NCBI GenBank assembly: GCA_001600355.1
Contig: BCJU01000008.1
Location: 46,870-110,869 of the forward strand
Direction: 5' to 3'
Length of the DNA: 64,000 nucleotides
Source of the DNA: Meira nashicola
Taxonomy: Eukaryota > Basidiomycota > Exobasidiomycetes > Exobasidiales > Brachybasidiaceae
The notes under the pieces were generated by a model, which was given only the letters and a program-made list of their open reading frames with translations, did not search any database and was not told the DNA's origin. Both the position numbers and the translations under genes were made by a program. This document shows, piece after piece, positions 32,162 to 44,815 of the stretch (position 1 is the first letter of the stretch; every line of letters begins with the position of its first letter).

Positions 32162-34516
32162 CTACTGAAAAATAAGAGAATCTCTGATTTCATCCTCTGT
32201 GTGATGTAGTTGCTGTGCCTCAACATCATACAAAAAACTCAGCTTTCTTACTGCTTTCTCTGGCTTCTCAAATGTCTCTTTGCCCGAGCGTTGTCCTATT
32301 TTCGTGGACGTATTGTAGTCTAGACTCTGCTCGCGCGAGGGATCAATGGCGTCAAGTTGCAGCAAAGATTGCTCTACATCCAGCCCTGGACATTGTCTGC
32401 TTTGTGTCTCGAAGTAGGAAGACTCTACACCGATTTCATCCTCAGCATCTCTAGATGCACAGCCTGCGTTCTGTAGAATGCTTGATGTAGGGTGGAGATA
32501 GGCTAGTTTACGTCTTCTTCCGCCCTTTCTGGCAGTAGACAGCTCTGAATCGTGCAACCCAAAATTTTGCGAGTCTTGACCCAAATTTTGTAAAGGAAAT
32601 GCAACAGGCTCGTTGTTTACAGTCTCAGAATTGGTGAAAGTTGAAAGTCGGAATTTTCTTGCAGGAGTATGCTGCTCAGCCTTTGACGGGGCTGCAATGA
32701 TGATCGATTCGTACGTTCTAAATGCAATCGCAAACAAAGTCACCGAGCCAAAGATTACGGTTGTCCAACAGACCAATAGCACAGCACATGCGAACACTTG
32801 CTCATATAGGGTGCCACCGTCTTGTGGCTGCTCGCTTCCGCCATAGCTTCCGATTGCCAATGAGCACGCAGCTCCCAGAAAGATTAGACAACCAGGGGCA
32901 ATTGCGATCGCTTGAACACAAACATGCATTAAGGCTTTCTTCAAAGCATGTTTCCTCCGCATACTGGCTTTCACCTGACGTGTTGTCTGCTTGGCGTGTG
33001 AAGTACTATCTACTCCCGCGACTATTGCCATAGCACCTCTGACGTCGTCTACATCTCTACGGTAGTGTTTGCTAGTTGCATTTTTATTCTCCCTAGCTTT
33101 CATCATGGCAATGACACCTGCTTCATCAAATTGAAACGGAAACCCTCCATGCAAAATATCCGAGAGATTCTCAAGGTCGCTCTCCGGCCTTTCCCGTTCT
33201 CGGCTGGACTCTAATTGCATTTTCTCATCTTCCTGGTCTTCTTTTTTGGCTTTTCCTATAACAAGCTCCATATGATCATCCACAACGGTAGCAAGTGATG
33301 CTCCGCGGCTTCTTAAATAGACCGCATCTGGACCTTTAGACTGACTGCTTGTGTTCTGTATTCGATCGGAAGTTTCAGAATGTCCGAAGTGACGACGAGC
33401 TTCTTCACAGTAACTTTTGGCAGCATGAAGAGCAATAGGAACCACAAGCTTATCTCCATCTGCCATACGTCGTCCATTCAGCGCAACACGGTCAGATTCT
33501 GCACCCACTACGTCAATTGGATCTGCGTGGTCTGAGATCGCAAATCCACGAAATCTCTCATCTTGAGGGTTGACGCCTTGTAGCTCATGGCGGATTGTCA
33601 GGACGAGTCGCAAGGCAAGGAAAGAATAAATTACAAAGATGAATAAAGCCCAAGTGCTCCAGATGATCATTGTGATGCTGGCCATGTACATCGCAGGCAA
33701 AATGTCGTACCAGACATGTTGGGCGTCTGTAATCATTCCTTGGGAAAAGAATGGCAGATTGGCATACTGGTGTTGCCATGCAATTTGTTGTTGCAAGGCA
33801 ACGTTGAACAATCGATTCCCATACACCGTTGGAATAACAATGGATATAACATTACAAGCTGGCACCACAATAATTGCGAAATTAATCAACCAGGAGTGTG
33901 TGACAAAGCTGCGAAGATTAATTTGAAGCGTTTCAAGAACGGATCGCTCCTCTCCTAACCCAGAGAAGTGTCCAATTGGTCTGGGAATGGCATGATACGT
34001 ACCAAGAGCAGCAATCGAAGCTCCAAAGATCAGCGGAATCCAAGTAAAGTGCACCCAGGCAAGGGCATTGATAGGAGCTTGGCTGCGCTGGTTATAAAAA
34101 CCATCCAACGTCCAAAGCAATGCTACAAATATGATACCGTAGATGCCTTCGACAAGTGAAAAGCACAGCATAGAGTTTGGCACAAAAATTGTTCCAGATG
34201 GTCGACTTTTGGAGCGGATAATCCAAAATGACTTTTCGTATACGCGTGCTGAGAGTATTACCATCACTACCAAAAGTAGTAGGCAAACGTAGCTCGCACA
34301 GAATCGAACTTGTGTCCAAATACCTTTACCTGGCAGCTTGAGAATGAAAAGCCTTTCGAGAAATTCCGCCAATTCTTTTACGTCTTGAAAGTCCGGCAGT
34401 TGCGCTCTACTAGCCTCATTGCCGAAAGAAAAGAGCGATCGAACAGGTTTTGGCTGGAGTTCAAAGTTATATTGGTATAGTGAGTAGCCCATCTCGTTGG
34501 TTTTTTCGTGTGTCAT
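32162..34516 (-). CDS. large seven-helix membrane protein, uncharacterised
   Basis: 784 residues, single exon, ATG start, TAG stop. Hydrophobic segments lie near residues 71-93, 116-138, 152-174, 208-231, 276-305, 530-556 and 573-599. Helices 5 and 6 are separated by a hydrophilic, charged loop of about 225 residues (with KKEDQEDEKM and RERERPESD), and a polar tail of about 185 residues follows helix 7. That layout, seven helices with a large third inner loop and a long tail, resembles fungal receptor-like proteins, but I see no named receptor signature and cannot assign a ligand. Size and intact frame in a region full of broken genes argue that it is functional. A plausible upstream exon (ALCIPDDLMHIDFRF on the minus strand near 34640) could not be joined. 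Confidence 0.8.
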   Translation of the reverse strand: MTHEKTNEMGYSLYQYNFELQPKPVRSLFSFGNEASRAQLPDFQDVKELAEFLERLFILKLPGKGIWTQVRFCASYVCLLLLVVMVILSARVYEKSFWIIRSKSRPSGTIFVPNSMLCFSLVEGIYGIIFVALLWTLDGFYNQRSQAPINALAWVHFTWIPLIFGASIAALGTYHAIPRPIGHFSGLGEERSVLETLQINLRSFVTHSWLINFAIIVVPACNVISIVIPTVYGNRLFNVALQQQIAWQHQYANLPFFSQGMITDAQHVWYDILPAMYMASITMIIWSTWALFIFVIYSFLALRLVLTIRHELQGVNPQDERFRGFAISDHADPIDVVGAESDRVALNGRRMADGDKLVVPIALHAAKSYCEEARRHFGHSETSDRIQNTSSQSKGPDAVYLRSRGASLATVVDDHMELVIGKAKKEDQEDEKMQLESSRERERPESDLENLSDILHGGFPFQFDEAGVIAMMKARENKNATSKHYRRDVDDVRGAMAIVAGVDSTSHAKQTTRQVKASMRRKHALKKALMHVCVQAIAIAPGCLIFLGAACSLAIGSYGGSEQPQDGGTLYEQVFACAVLLVCWTTVIFGSVTLFAIAFRTYESIIIAAPSKAEQHTPARKFRLSTFTNSETVNNEPVAFPLQNLGQDSQNFGLHDSELSTARKGGRRRKLAYLHPTSSILQNAGCASRDAEDEIGVESSYFETQSRQCPGLDVEQSLLQLDAIDPSREQSLDYNTSTKIGQRSGKETFEKPEKAVRKLSFLYDVEAQQLHHTEDEIRDSLIFQ

Positions 34517-35356
34517 ATGGTCAGAGTGGAAGTAAGAGGGTAAATCAATCGGACACGTCCGTCAGATCAAATTATACGAGAGAACAGGCAAATGAGTGGA
34601 TGGCAATGCTTCAATTTGCTCTGAGAAGCGAAAATCAATGTGCATTAAGTCGTCTGGGATGCATAAGGCTTCTTCTTGCTTTGCTATAGCGAGGTAAGAA
34701 CCTTTCTGTCAGGATATAAGGGTACAATGAAAGATGTAATACGGGTAAAGGCTGTGAATGTATATCTGGAGAATCTGCAAAAGACAAATGGGAGGCTTTG
34801 CTCAGTCATTCTTTGAATGTAAATTGTGGTCAAAATGCTTAAGGCTAGTTTTTTGAGTCAACAATCGATCTCAGATCCTCTAGCTTGAAGGAAAATAAAT
34901 TTATGAGAGCGTACAGGACAGATAGCTACTTCTCAAACCCCACAACTCGATATATCCCAGTGCTCCTCTTCATTGGTCACAAAAAGCTGTGGTCGAAATC
35001 TTTACATTTGTGTTGCCTACGTATCGAGTTTTTCCTTTTCTTCTAGTGTTTCCTACGCATGCGCTATGTTCATTGCAATCCTAGAGGACGCCAATCGAAG
35101 TTGAAGTCAATGTGCTCAGCGATGCGCGATCTGCAAGTTAGAGGTCGATTAAATCCCGTAGCTGCGGCATTACAATCGTTAGCGTGTTCTTCTATGTTTG
35201 TGGCGTCGAAAGTGACGCTAGATCTGAGAGGAGATGTATAGGCGGAAAGGGTGGCGAACATGCATGAGAACTCGGAAAGGTGCGAATCATGCATCGGAAA
35301 GGTGCGAAGACAAGCGGGAATATAATTTACTTAGGGGCACAGTCTGAAGCATCGAA
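34517..35356. other. intergenic, 5' flank of the membrane protein
   Basis: It contains a minus-strand open block near 34600-34690 that looks coding but unjoined. Otherwise no feature. Confidence 0.3.
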
Positions 35357-35896
35357 TTAGCGTTGCACTAAATCATTTCCAGGGTCGACGCGGGAGCTCT
35401 CCACAAAAGTTTCCACGACACCATTGAGAATGCGTATCGAATGATTTTTCAGAAGGTCTAAATAGTCCCTGTCGCTATGCTGGGAAACAAAGTTATCTTT
35501 ATTCCCTGGCTCAAGTACCATTGAAATGCCCAGGAAAAGCAATATTGCCCGGGGAGCCCTCAACACAATAAATTTTCCAGATAAGATGCCAAAATTGGGA
35601 AAAAGATTTCGAAGTCCGCAACATGGAGAATGTTGCATCTGGAACAATGAGTATTGCATCTGGAACAATGAGTATTGCATCTGCGGTATTAAATTTGCGT
35701 GCTCCACTGTAGCATACAATCCTATAAATGGTCTCTTCCAATGATAGTCCTGAAGAACCTCAATGTTCTCACCCGTGACCCTTCCGATTTCAGCGATCAG
35801 AGAAGCGATGGAGAGAAAAATCAGATTTCTTTCAACCTCGCCACAAAATGTTTGCATGCAAACTAAGAAGAGGGCGCATGGATAAGCGCAAATCAT
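35357..35896 (-). CDS. hypothetical secreted-type protein with internal 7-residue repeat
   Basis: 179 residues from a true ATG. The start (MICAYPCALFLVCMQTFCG) is a plausible signal peptide. The middle contains MQYSLFQ twice and MQHS once, produced by a 21-base tandem duplication. The C-terminus is polar (RDYLDLLKNHSIRILNGVVE). I recognise no family. A second frame is open across the same repeat, so coding status rests mainly on length and the signal-like start. Confidence 0.35.
   Translation of the reverse strand: MICAYPCALFLVCMQTFCGEVERNLIFLSIASLIAEIGRVTGENIEVLQDYHWKRPFIGLYATVEHANLIPQMQYSLFQMQYSLFQMQHSPCCGLRNLFPNFGILSGKFIVLRAPRAILLFLGISMVLEPGNKDNFVSQHSDRDYLDLLKNHSIRILNGVVETFVESSRVDPGNDLVQR
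35635..35690. repeat. 21-base tandem repeat
   Basis: Unit GCATCTGGAACAATGAGTATT, two full copies and a partial third. The length is a multiple of three, so it preserves every overlapping frame. Confidence 0.9.
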
Positions 35897-37116
35897 TTAC
35901 AATGACACGGAAAACGAGACAGTGATTGCGTTACGACAAGGGATGAAAGCCTTTTTGAGAACCATAACATAACATGGGTGAAATAGGGATGAAAAAGCTA
36001 AGGTCTCCAGCAGCTCTGACGTTTCAAAGTGATACTTAAAATTAGTCGCAACCATCTGCAAACTCAGAGGCCGATCTGAAAAGTGGGGGTAAAAGCGTCG
36101 CCACTTCCTCTACCGGAGAGAAGACGCGTTTCACAACTTCACTCGTGAATCCACTTTCTCTTTCCTTTTAACCGAATAACTTTCTGAACGAAAGGAACTA
36201 GACTTGTGTGCATCTGAATATTTCTTCTCTTACTGCCTCATAGTATCTCCTTGCAGACAAATACTAGACAGCAAAAGCTATATCACGGAAGTTCAAAATA
36301 GCATTCCTTCTGTTTACAAGCATTAGAATCTGCCGTCTTCGCAACAATGGAAATATCTGGAGAGACGATGAGATGAAATTAAATGACTTATCTCCAACCT
36401 GATGCTTATCATCAATTCCTGTCTACTTTTACTTGATTGTCTGATTGGATTTACGTATATCAGAACTTGTCCATGACGAATCGGCGTCATATACGAAAAT
36501 ATTCCGCTGCAAGCATATAGGCTGTACGAAGGCATTCCGTCGGTGAGTGATCTATTTAATCATCAGACGATATGTAGACAAACAGACAGTCGACAGAGAA
36601 TGACTTACCCAATCTTTCCTGACCATTTTTGTGATTTCAAAGACAAAGTGATCTTGCCCGGTGAGTATCAGCTCACACATGTGAGAAGTGAATGAGTTTT
36701 TTGTGGAACATTGATTTCCTACTTCCTTGCTAAGCGACTTTCTTCGCTGAAAATGACGGCCTCCCAGGTTGTTCAAAAAGGCGATGGTTACAGTAATGAT
36801 ACGCTGAATCGCACGCGAGCAAAGCAGTCGTCCTAGCAACGTACTATCGAGTCTCATCTATACTATTGCTCCACGAAGGAATCTCTTGTCGTCTCAAAGG
36901 GGTATTAAGGCCTGTTGACACGTAACTCTGAATTCTTATCCGAATTAGGCACGCACGCAGTCACACAAACGAACGACCTTTGTGAGTGTCTTTCTGTACG
37001 AGCAGGGTGACTGCAACACATCCCTTATCNTATAAAGTGGCTCGTGTGTTGCCTTCAGTAGATCTGACTTACTTTCCACTCTCAAGCTGACTATACATAC
37101 CCATTCTTTATCTCAG
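35897..37116. other. intergenic
   Basis: No gene recognised. Two minus-strand ORFs (36323-36535, 36552-36857) are short and featureless. One ambiguous base lies at 37030. Confidence 0.35.
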
Positions 37117-38110
37117 TGGATGCCCGTACCGAGGCTGCCAGAAGAGATTCATACAACGTTCCGCGCTGGACAATCATCAGCGTACTCACCCTGGTGAAAG
37201 ACCATACATTTGTAACATGTGACTGAAAACGTAGTAAGTCAAAAGAAATTGTACTGTTCCAAAACCTTACAACTCCGGTTGACAACCGCACCGCCTGCTT
37301 TTCTGTCATCATGCTTTTTACTCATTTTCCAGCGGCTGCTCAAGCTCTCTCGCACGTCAACGTCGCGTCCATACAGGTAGAAACCCATATCAATGTAGGG
37401 TAGCGGTATGTACAAACTTGAGCTTTTTTAAGTCCCTGAGAACATTCTTTTACTGATACCACACCAATTCTCGATGCCTTCTGCAGGATTGCGGCAAGCG
37501 CTATCGTCGTAAAACTTCGTTGAATCAACACTATCGCAGTAAACATGGCGACAGTCTTCAGGAAGGTCGTGCCCAAAGACTTGTCGATGATATGAACGGC
37601 AATAGTCAGTATGACATGCCAACCTCCGGGAGCACGTGGAAGGAGAGGTCCAGAGACGTACCTGTTGCTCGCCGAAGTCTTCATGCGTTTTCTAAAGGCG
37701 TACACCCTCATTTCGAGTGGCATGATGGACTTCGAATAGCAGAAGGTCAACATCTCACAAAACAATCGAACTTATCTTCTTCATTTACACCATCTCTCCC
37801 ACACCCAACGGTGATGCTTGAGGGAAGAGAAGGTCTCACGGTGGAAAGCAACTTCAGCTCTTCTGCGAACAATACAAAAGCCCTTGTAATTATAGATGGA
37901 CGGGCGTGGCTGAACGGTTATTGGTATGGCCACTATTTTTACACATATCGAGAACCTCAATGCCACCCTCGGCCATTTGCGTTGACGAATGCGGAGACTC
38001 ACTATTACCACAATCATCCTGTGAGCCACATGGAGAGAAGTGGCACATTGCAAGATTTTTTTTTTTTTTTTTCAAGACACCGTCTTAGGCCAAGATTTTC
38101 CTACGTCTAG
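37117..38110 (+). pseudogene. C2H2 zinc-finger protein gene, probably broken
   Basis: The first block, right after a CTCAG acceptor, is a textbook C2H2 finger: [30 protein letters not shown] linker. The second block begins after a CTGCAG acceptor at about 37486 with DCGKRYRRKTSLNQHYRSKH, which needs its first Cys from the previous exon. No donor/acceptor pair joins the two in phase, and a TGA follows CNM in the first. The downstream part is open to 38110 and is His/Tyr-rich (YWYGHYFYTY; ETHYYHNHP), ending across a T17 run. Expected role: nuclear DNA-binding regulator. One lost base at the exon end would explain the break, so error or recent decay are both possible. Confidence 0.6.
38056..38072 (+). 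repeat. T17 homopolymer
   Basis: Uninterrupted T run inside the open frame of the zinc-finger gene (encodes a Phe run). It is a slippage and sequencing-error hotspot. Confidence 0.9.
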
Positions 38111-39379
38111 TAATACTCGAAATCCATCTCAGAACTCGTTTTGTCGTCTCGGAGAAGTACATCCATTTGAGCACGTGGATGGTAGGTCAAATGAAATGAG
38201 CGGAAATTCGGCACAGGATGCAGGCACAATCGCTTGCAACAAATTTTCTGATTGCTCGCTGTGTCATAAAGCAGCACGATAGCATGAATTAAGGTGTGAT
38301 GGTACTACTGTTGTCAAAGCATATACCCATGCTCTACGTAGTCCGATGCAATTCCATGTGCCCTGCCATGCGAATGCACACATCTCGACGCGTACAAGTC
38401 TAAGACCCACAGAAAGGTTTGCGTAGAACAAGAAAAAATAGGGCACCGTATCGGGACTCACTACTTTCGCACATAATCTTTCTTTACTCGGCGTTCTTAC
38501 TCAAACGAGAAACTTCCGCTTCCGTGTCCTTCTATTCTGGCAGTACCACTTCGTACATGACTTGATATGGCATTCAGAAGTAGTAAGAACACGACGCGAT
38601 CGACAGAACAAAAATGTTTTAAGAGTGTTGTAGAAAGCACGCTAAGAGCAAATACATGAGAGCTTTGCTGACGTGGGTTTTCATCGATTTTGAGCGTACA
38701 TCACTCAGCATCAAAGAGGGTCTGAACAGACTCTTCAGAAATTTGCAAGATGGGTTCAATACCTAGCTTTGCGCTGCACTGATCCTTTCCACATAATTGG
38801 AAGGAAAGGAATCACGACCAGAAATGAAGCTGCAGGATTTGATAATGATCTTATTTTTCACATATGTATGAGATTTATATAGGCAGACTCTACATTTTTT
38901 GGCCTTTAATGTACCTGAAATTGCTTGGAAATGTCAGTAGTTTTTGCATCTAATGATGTAACGCAAATTATTGGAGTATTGAATAAAGGAAGGAACAAGG
39001 TCGAGAGTTTTAAAGTTCGCAAGAAAGGGTTTACTCTTTGTCCAAATCACAAAGTTTCTTTGATGGCAACAGAAGCAACTTGAGGCGGCAGAAACACAGC
39101 TTGTAGCTAAAAATTTGAGATAGCGGGTTTATGCTTGTGTTCTGTACAGCACATATATGCAATGGAGGCATATTTCATCGGTCATCGATTAAACGCAAGA
39201 TGTTAGAAGAATTTCTGCAGCACAATTGAATATTAGCAAAACCGAGGCTACACTTGGTAACTTCATAAACAGTGCGCTTTCAAATTCACAAACTCTCTGC
39301 TTATCAAAATCAATTTGCGGCCTCGGCTTTTCCACTGAACCGTTTTTTCTTAATCTTTAATTACACATTTTGGCATTCA
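38111..39379. other. intergenic
   Basis: No gene recognised. The 80-codon frame at 38040-38282 overlaps the T run and is unsupported. Confidence 0.3.
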
Positions 39380-40230
39380 TGGGCCTATTGCTTCTAGTCA
39401 CTTTTGCTGGGTTTTGCACAGCAAATGGCAAACTTGTCCGAGAAGCTCTGGCAAATCTTATTGTTTCAGGTACCGTACAGGGTATTGGTACAAGAATATG
39501 TTGTTCCAGCACTGGAAGGGCTGAATCAATGGTTGAGTGAAAGAAGTTGAAATGCAACTGAAATACGGAGCACCTACTGGAGCAATCTAGAGTGTTCAAG
39601 TTATCATTGGTAAATTAGGCGTTCGTTGTATATAGGGCTTCATCTTAACAGGTTGTTGTCCGTCTTGTCCATTTTAAAAGAAGAGCAGATGGCGCCATTT
39701 TGATACCAAGGCATCAAATCTTTGATTTGCAAATTGTTCTGACGTTTGGATATGCAATGTACCTATCATTAGCTTTCATTAAATCCTTTGGATATGGAAC
39801 TCCGATGTTAATCAGTCGAATTGCTAAGCAATGTGCAAATGGTATTGTGTTTTGAAGTGCCGGTAGCATTGTAGGTCGACTTAGTGCGGGTCATGCCTCA
39901 ACGATCGCCTAGGAGCTCCAAATATTTCTATCAATCATACCTCTTTGAAGGATTCCTGTGTGTTGATGTTTGTCATATACCCTGGCATTTGCCTTTTTAT
40001 TTGCATTTATTCTCGTCTGATGTGTATGATGTGGTGGTTATTGGGCTTTAAAGCTACCCTACATAGTACTCACAAAAGGCTTACCAAGACTGGGATCTGG
40101 ATTTTTTAATTTTTTGATGAATTTTCCTCTTCTACTTTTTGCATTTTGCAGTTCTATCGGAACGGTTCTATCGAACGTACTTCTAACATTCTCAACTTTA
40201 GAAATCATGATCCAAACGCTTTTCGTTGTC
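39380..40230 (+). pseudogene. MFS transporter relic (monocarboxylate-transporter-like)
   Basis: Pieces in changing frames resemble an MFS protein of the monocarboxylate porter type: LLLVTFAGFCTANGKLVRE, LIVSGTVQGIGTRI, then FGYGTPMLISRIAKQ, SAGSIVGRLSAGHAS (like the loop between helices of the C-terminal half), TLAFAFLFAFILV and LPRLGSGFFNF. Many stops and frame changes interrupt it, so it is long dead. Like the transporter at 23.7-24.9 kb it is T-rich in codon ends. The assignment is by motif order only. Confidence 0.4.
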
Positions 40231-42152
40231 TAATTCTTAGGTCGGGACTAGCATACACCGCGTCTGTTTTGATGTTGATCGTCGTTCGTTCTTTCATTAA
40301 ATAAAACAAATGCAGCATTTTGTACGTGTAATTTTTGTGTGAGTGATTGACATACTGCAGAGTGTGTGCAACTACGTACGGGCCTGGCCTGAAATACATG
40401 TTTCGTCTGGCCTGACCTTGTCACACGCTTCCTGTGATGTCAACTCTCCGTCCTGAGGAAGTATGATACTTTTCCGAAAAAAGTAAGTGCACTCAATTCA
40501 TCATCAGCAGGATTTTTGGCCCGCAGAGAAAACCCGACTCTTGATCTCGTCAGAGTCAGAGTCAGGGGCAGAAATAGGCCTGAAACTCAGAACAGGTTGA
40601 CGAAAGTTTGATTCCTTTTTTCAGATTAGATTGGTCTGAAGTATGTCCAAATCTTTCGACATAAATAAAAACAAACATTGTTGAAAAAAGGGCGCTTTTA
40701 AGAGAACTCCGAGGCCAGGGTAACTGGAATTCCGAATTCGATAACTCAGTCCTATAAGCCAGCTCTGCCCTCCCGCTACGAACTTTTGGGACTGCATGCG
40801 TGATGTCATTGAATGCTCCAAAAAAGGCAAAGAGACTACCCATACACTCTGTTTCCTTCTTTTGACCAGTCCAAAGGAAGATCAAATATACCGCGCCGAG
40901 ACACTTTTTGATAGATATACAAAACTTCCTCCATGTATAGAAATGTCTAAGCAACACTTGCGCAAGCCTCAAGGCCTTTGAGCACTTTGTGTGCTTCAAA
41001 GCAGGCAGAAAAAAGAGAAATACTAGTTTCTTAGTGGTGTTATCACCCTTGTAATCCTATCTGTATTTTTTTCTCTTTGTAGTCGATCAAATTGTCTTTT
41101 GAGTGTGTTGTTATATGTTCCATCTAGACAACTCATTGCTTCATAAAAATAAACCACTTTTTTACACATATCGTCTATCGTACCATTTCGGGCAAACGTG
41201 ACATGCTTTCTTCGAGCAGTTTGTTCTATCTGGTACGCAAGAATAATATCTTGCATCGTAGTCCTACAAATAGAGAAGCGTTAATAAACCAATTTCGCCT
41301 TCCACACAATCCTTTGCAGACGAAATATCTTTCGTATCTTGTTCTCCTCATATTTGCAGTAACAGATCCATCGAGCACCCTTCGCAGAAGACTCGAAGAA
41401 ACTTTGATTTATTTATTTCATTTATCTTACAGCTTTTGTAGAGGAACAACTACAGAAATGTTCATGTCAGATATCAGCAGCCCGTGCATCTAACGTTACG
41501 CAGGAAAGCGCGTTTTGGGCTACGAAGCACCCCGCGTCCAACAGCTTAGAAGCACAAAAGCAAACCCACCTCGACAAGCTTTTTCCCCTTATGGCAATTT
41601 TTTGTCACCAGAATCGTTAGAGATGGGATATGTAGATGGGGTGTACGTTCGTCACACAGAAGCCGACAGAAACGCAATTGTAGAATAAATATTGTTCTTC
41701 TCTTCGCACTCTCCGGAAGTTTGCGTGGAATTGCGCTTCAGTCCCATGCTTTGGTGGCTGCGAGGGATGCATACTATTTCTCCACTGTCGATTGGACAGG
41801 ATAGACGAAAAATCTGAAATAGAGCTTCCCCAATCGTGAAACACAGCTCTTTCACTCTGTGGAATAAGGAAGGGAGATGACGAGAAGTCGCTTTTGTTCT
41901 TCAGAGATTTTCTTATCGAATTAGATAGATCTGGAAAATGGGAAGGAACCCAGATGTGAATGTCCAACTACCCTATAGTGTACATTTTTGCATTGAGACG
42001 AAAGACGAACGAACGACATGATTTCCAATGTTCTCACTGTACCTTTGCAATGAAAAACTCAGGATACATTTATAAAATGTCACCTTCATAGAAATCTAAA
42101 AAAACTAAACTAAAAAAGTCCCCCCTTCCTTATATTCAAAGCTTATTAGATT
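40231..42152. other. intergenic with unassigned ORFs
   Basis: Minus-strand frames at 40562-40999 (145 codons), 41023-41256 (77) and 41617-41967 (116) are open but carry no recognisable domain. They may be exons of unknown genes. Confidence 0.25.
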
Positions 42153-42739
42153 TTATGATGGCGAGAAAATCCTTTCATTGCTTCTCGCATTTTGACCTAC
42201 TGTCAATTTCCCTGAGATATCAAGTACACCTATATCATAAAGTAAAGTATTGCATTTGTATGCTTTTCTGTTCTTTGAGGACATAATTTCTCTCAATATT
42301 GTAGGAATACACTCGTTCTGAAGCGTCGTATCGATTGCAAATCTCAAAAAGGGAGCACGGAATAGTGCAACTTTGGCTGTATTTAAGGCGGGCGCGAATT
42401 TCACAAAAGTTCTCCCATATCGGATAGGTGAAACAGAAATCAAATTTGAGGTAGGGAATGACTGACAAATACTTTTCCAACCTTCAAACCAAAGATATTT
42501 CAGAGCTTCGGAATAAATCATCGACGCATGAAGATTTCTCACGATCGTAATCCTATCGAAAGAAAAGGTACAATTACAATGAAATACTCGTCCATGCCAT
42601 AATAACCGTCATCAAACTTTACTTTCACGTTTACAGGAGTATCTTGTTCGGGAATTGTTGTATTGTGTATAAGTCTCGAAATTGTTGTAAAAGGAAAATA
42701 TGACAAAATTTTAGATTTAGATGACGATTTACAAAACAT
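42153..42739 (-). CDS. hypothetical two-exon gene
   Basis: An ATG at 42739 opens a frame (FCKSSSKSKILSYFPF, VNVKVKFDDGYYGMDE). A 38-40 nt GTATTT..GATAG intron then joins in phase to a second exon (ITIVRNLHASMIYSEALKYL; RYGRTFVKFAPALNTAKVAL; IPTILREIMSSKNRKAY), about 180 residues in all, with a stop at 42153. Both frames are well populated and the join is clean, which supports a real gene. No family recognised. Confidence 0.4.
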
Positions 42740-44815
42740 CAGAATTGTACCAAAAGGATGAGAAGAGCGTCTATGCGAAGCAGCTGTGTCTTGTATAGAA
42801 ATGTATTTAAGTACAGTAGCGAAAAAGCCAAACTATCCTGGCTGACGGGCGTGACTAGGCTCAGCGCTAAAGAGAATGAGAATGTGGTTTTTGATCAATA
42901 TTTCACACGCATCTTTGAATACAAACACATTTGTGGTTATCACATGAAGAAGGCAATGCAAACTGTGTACACCTTTGAATCTATCAAGTCTCCTTTACAG
43001 CATATTCTCTGATTACACGACCGACATTGAATTAAAATACTCCTTTTGACTTTTGTTGACGTAGAGATTTCATTACCTGAGGTGTGATGAGTAATTTACG
43101 TTCTTTATTTTGGTTTAGCTTGACTTTAAATGATTGGCTTCCAGTCTCGCCGGAAAGTAGCTCTACCGATTCGACATTTTCGGAAAGCATAGGAAGTGAG
43201 AACGACTATAACGTATATCCGGCAAATTCCTAACAAGCTCCACAATGGGCTTACGGCTTACAACTTCGCAATCTTTCACCTACTCTCAGTTTGGGGGTAT
43301 GCTTGCAAGACTGTAAATTGAAACAGAGAGCCTCTCTTGGTTCGATTAGCAGGTTATGGCCGGTCTAAACTTCGAACCAATTGATGCAAGAAGATCTTCT
43401 CACGAAGACCTACACAAGGCAATTTTCTGTCTTATACGAAAAAAAAAGTCGAGTGTAATATCTAATTGCTTATCAGTCTCTCCAAATCTCCTTTACGTCC
43501 TCACAGATTCAAACAGGAGCAAAATATCAACACCTGCAATACCACAACAGAGCTGGATCGACGGTGAAACTACGATGGAAGATCTTGAACAATAACATAA
43601 TCACTTCAAAAGTAATGTAATCGCTTGCAATCTGCGAACAATCCTGATCATGAAGTAGGAGAAGGCAAGCCAGAATATTTGGACTGCAGCGCCCTTAATG
43701 TACCTTCACAAAGCTTGTTAAACCGCGCTTATAACAACAAAGATGGGGTAAGTGGACGCGACGATGAGAGCGAGAGTTAGCGTCCTAGCCAATAAAGCAG
43801 TCCACTTTGTATGAGAGCAATAACCATACTAAATCACCAGTTGCATCAAGAGACTCCATTCTCAGTTTCCTGTACGCCGATTGAAATTGACTCTGATAGT
43901 CTTCCTTTGTTCGTTGTCGAATCTCTAAGAAGGGAAATGTTTGAACGTCTCTTGCCTGATACAAGCAAAGGAAACTGAGAAAAAGACAAAGGGACTTTTT
44001 TGGTGTTTTTTTCAAAACGCCCCGCGTTGTCAATCATCGAACCGCCTGCCTAGAGCAATCAAAAGGACGCGAACTTGCAGAGTGTCCCTATCATTTAGAT
44101 TCGTTTTTTCCCGCGTGCCTTTCTTGTTGAGACTCAAATATATGTGGGCCTCAAAAAACGCTTCGCTGGTCACAACTTTTGCATAGCTCGGCGAACGCTT
44201 TCAAGGTAAAGGCTTCAGCTCAGCTTGAAGATTTTCCTGCAGAGTAGCAAAAGTATTTCGCTACCAGCAACCGCAATAGATTATGAGAGACGATCTTTGC
44301 ACTGGGATTTACCTTTGGGCATGGCACAACAATCGCCGATTGCATCAAACGCCACAGATACCGAGCGTAAGTGTCTCTTTCTTCATCATCTTCATGCCTT
44401 CGGCACTCTCCTTGCCCTAATATATCTGCAAGTAATTTGACAGATTTTCGTTGGGCACATGTTCGGTAGGACTCAAGGGCATATGCAGTAGGCCAAATAT
44501 GCACATCTAGCCCTTTGCCTTTTCTTCTCTCTGTTTATTGTCCGGTATCACCCTTTGAAAGTATAACATCATTCGACTTTCCTCACAAAGGAATTGAGGA
44601 AAAGATGACAAAATCCTCTGATGGAATGCGCATTTACTATTTAAGACACAGCCAATTCACTCCGGGATAATACATTTGGTCGAATGAAAAAAAGTTTATA
44701 AAATGAGTCTTGGTCTGGAAATGGTAGATATACAATCTACTCTCACTCAAATCACTTCTTTTCTCAAACCCACACGCTGACCAGAATCTCGAAGTGTACG
44801 TCTCTTCAACACAAT
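42740..44815. other. intergenic with unassigned ORFs
   Basis: Plus-strand frames at 42758-43012 and 43356-43595 and minus-strand frames at 43785-44033 and 44220-44504 are open for about 80-95 codons. None is recognised. Confidence 0.25.
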
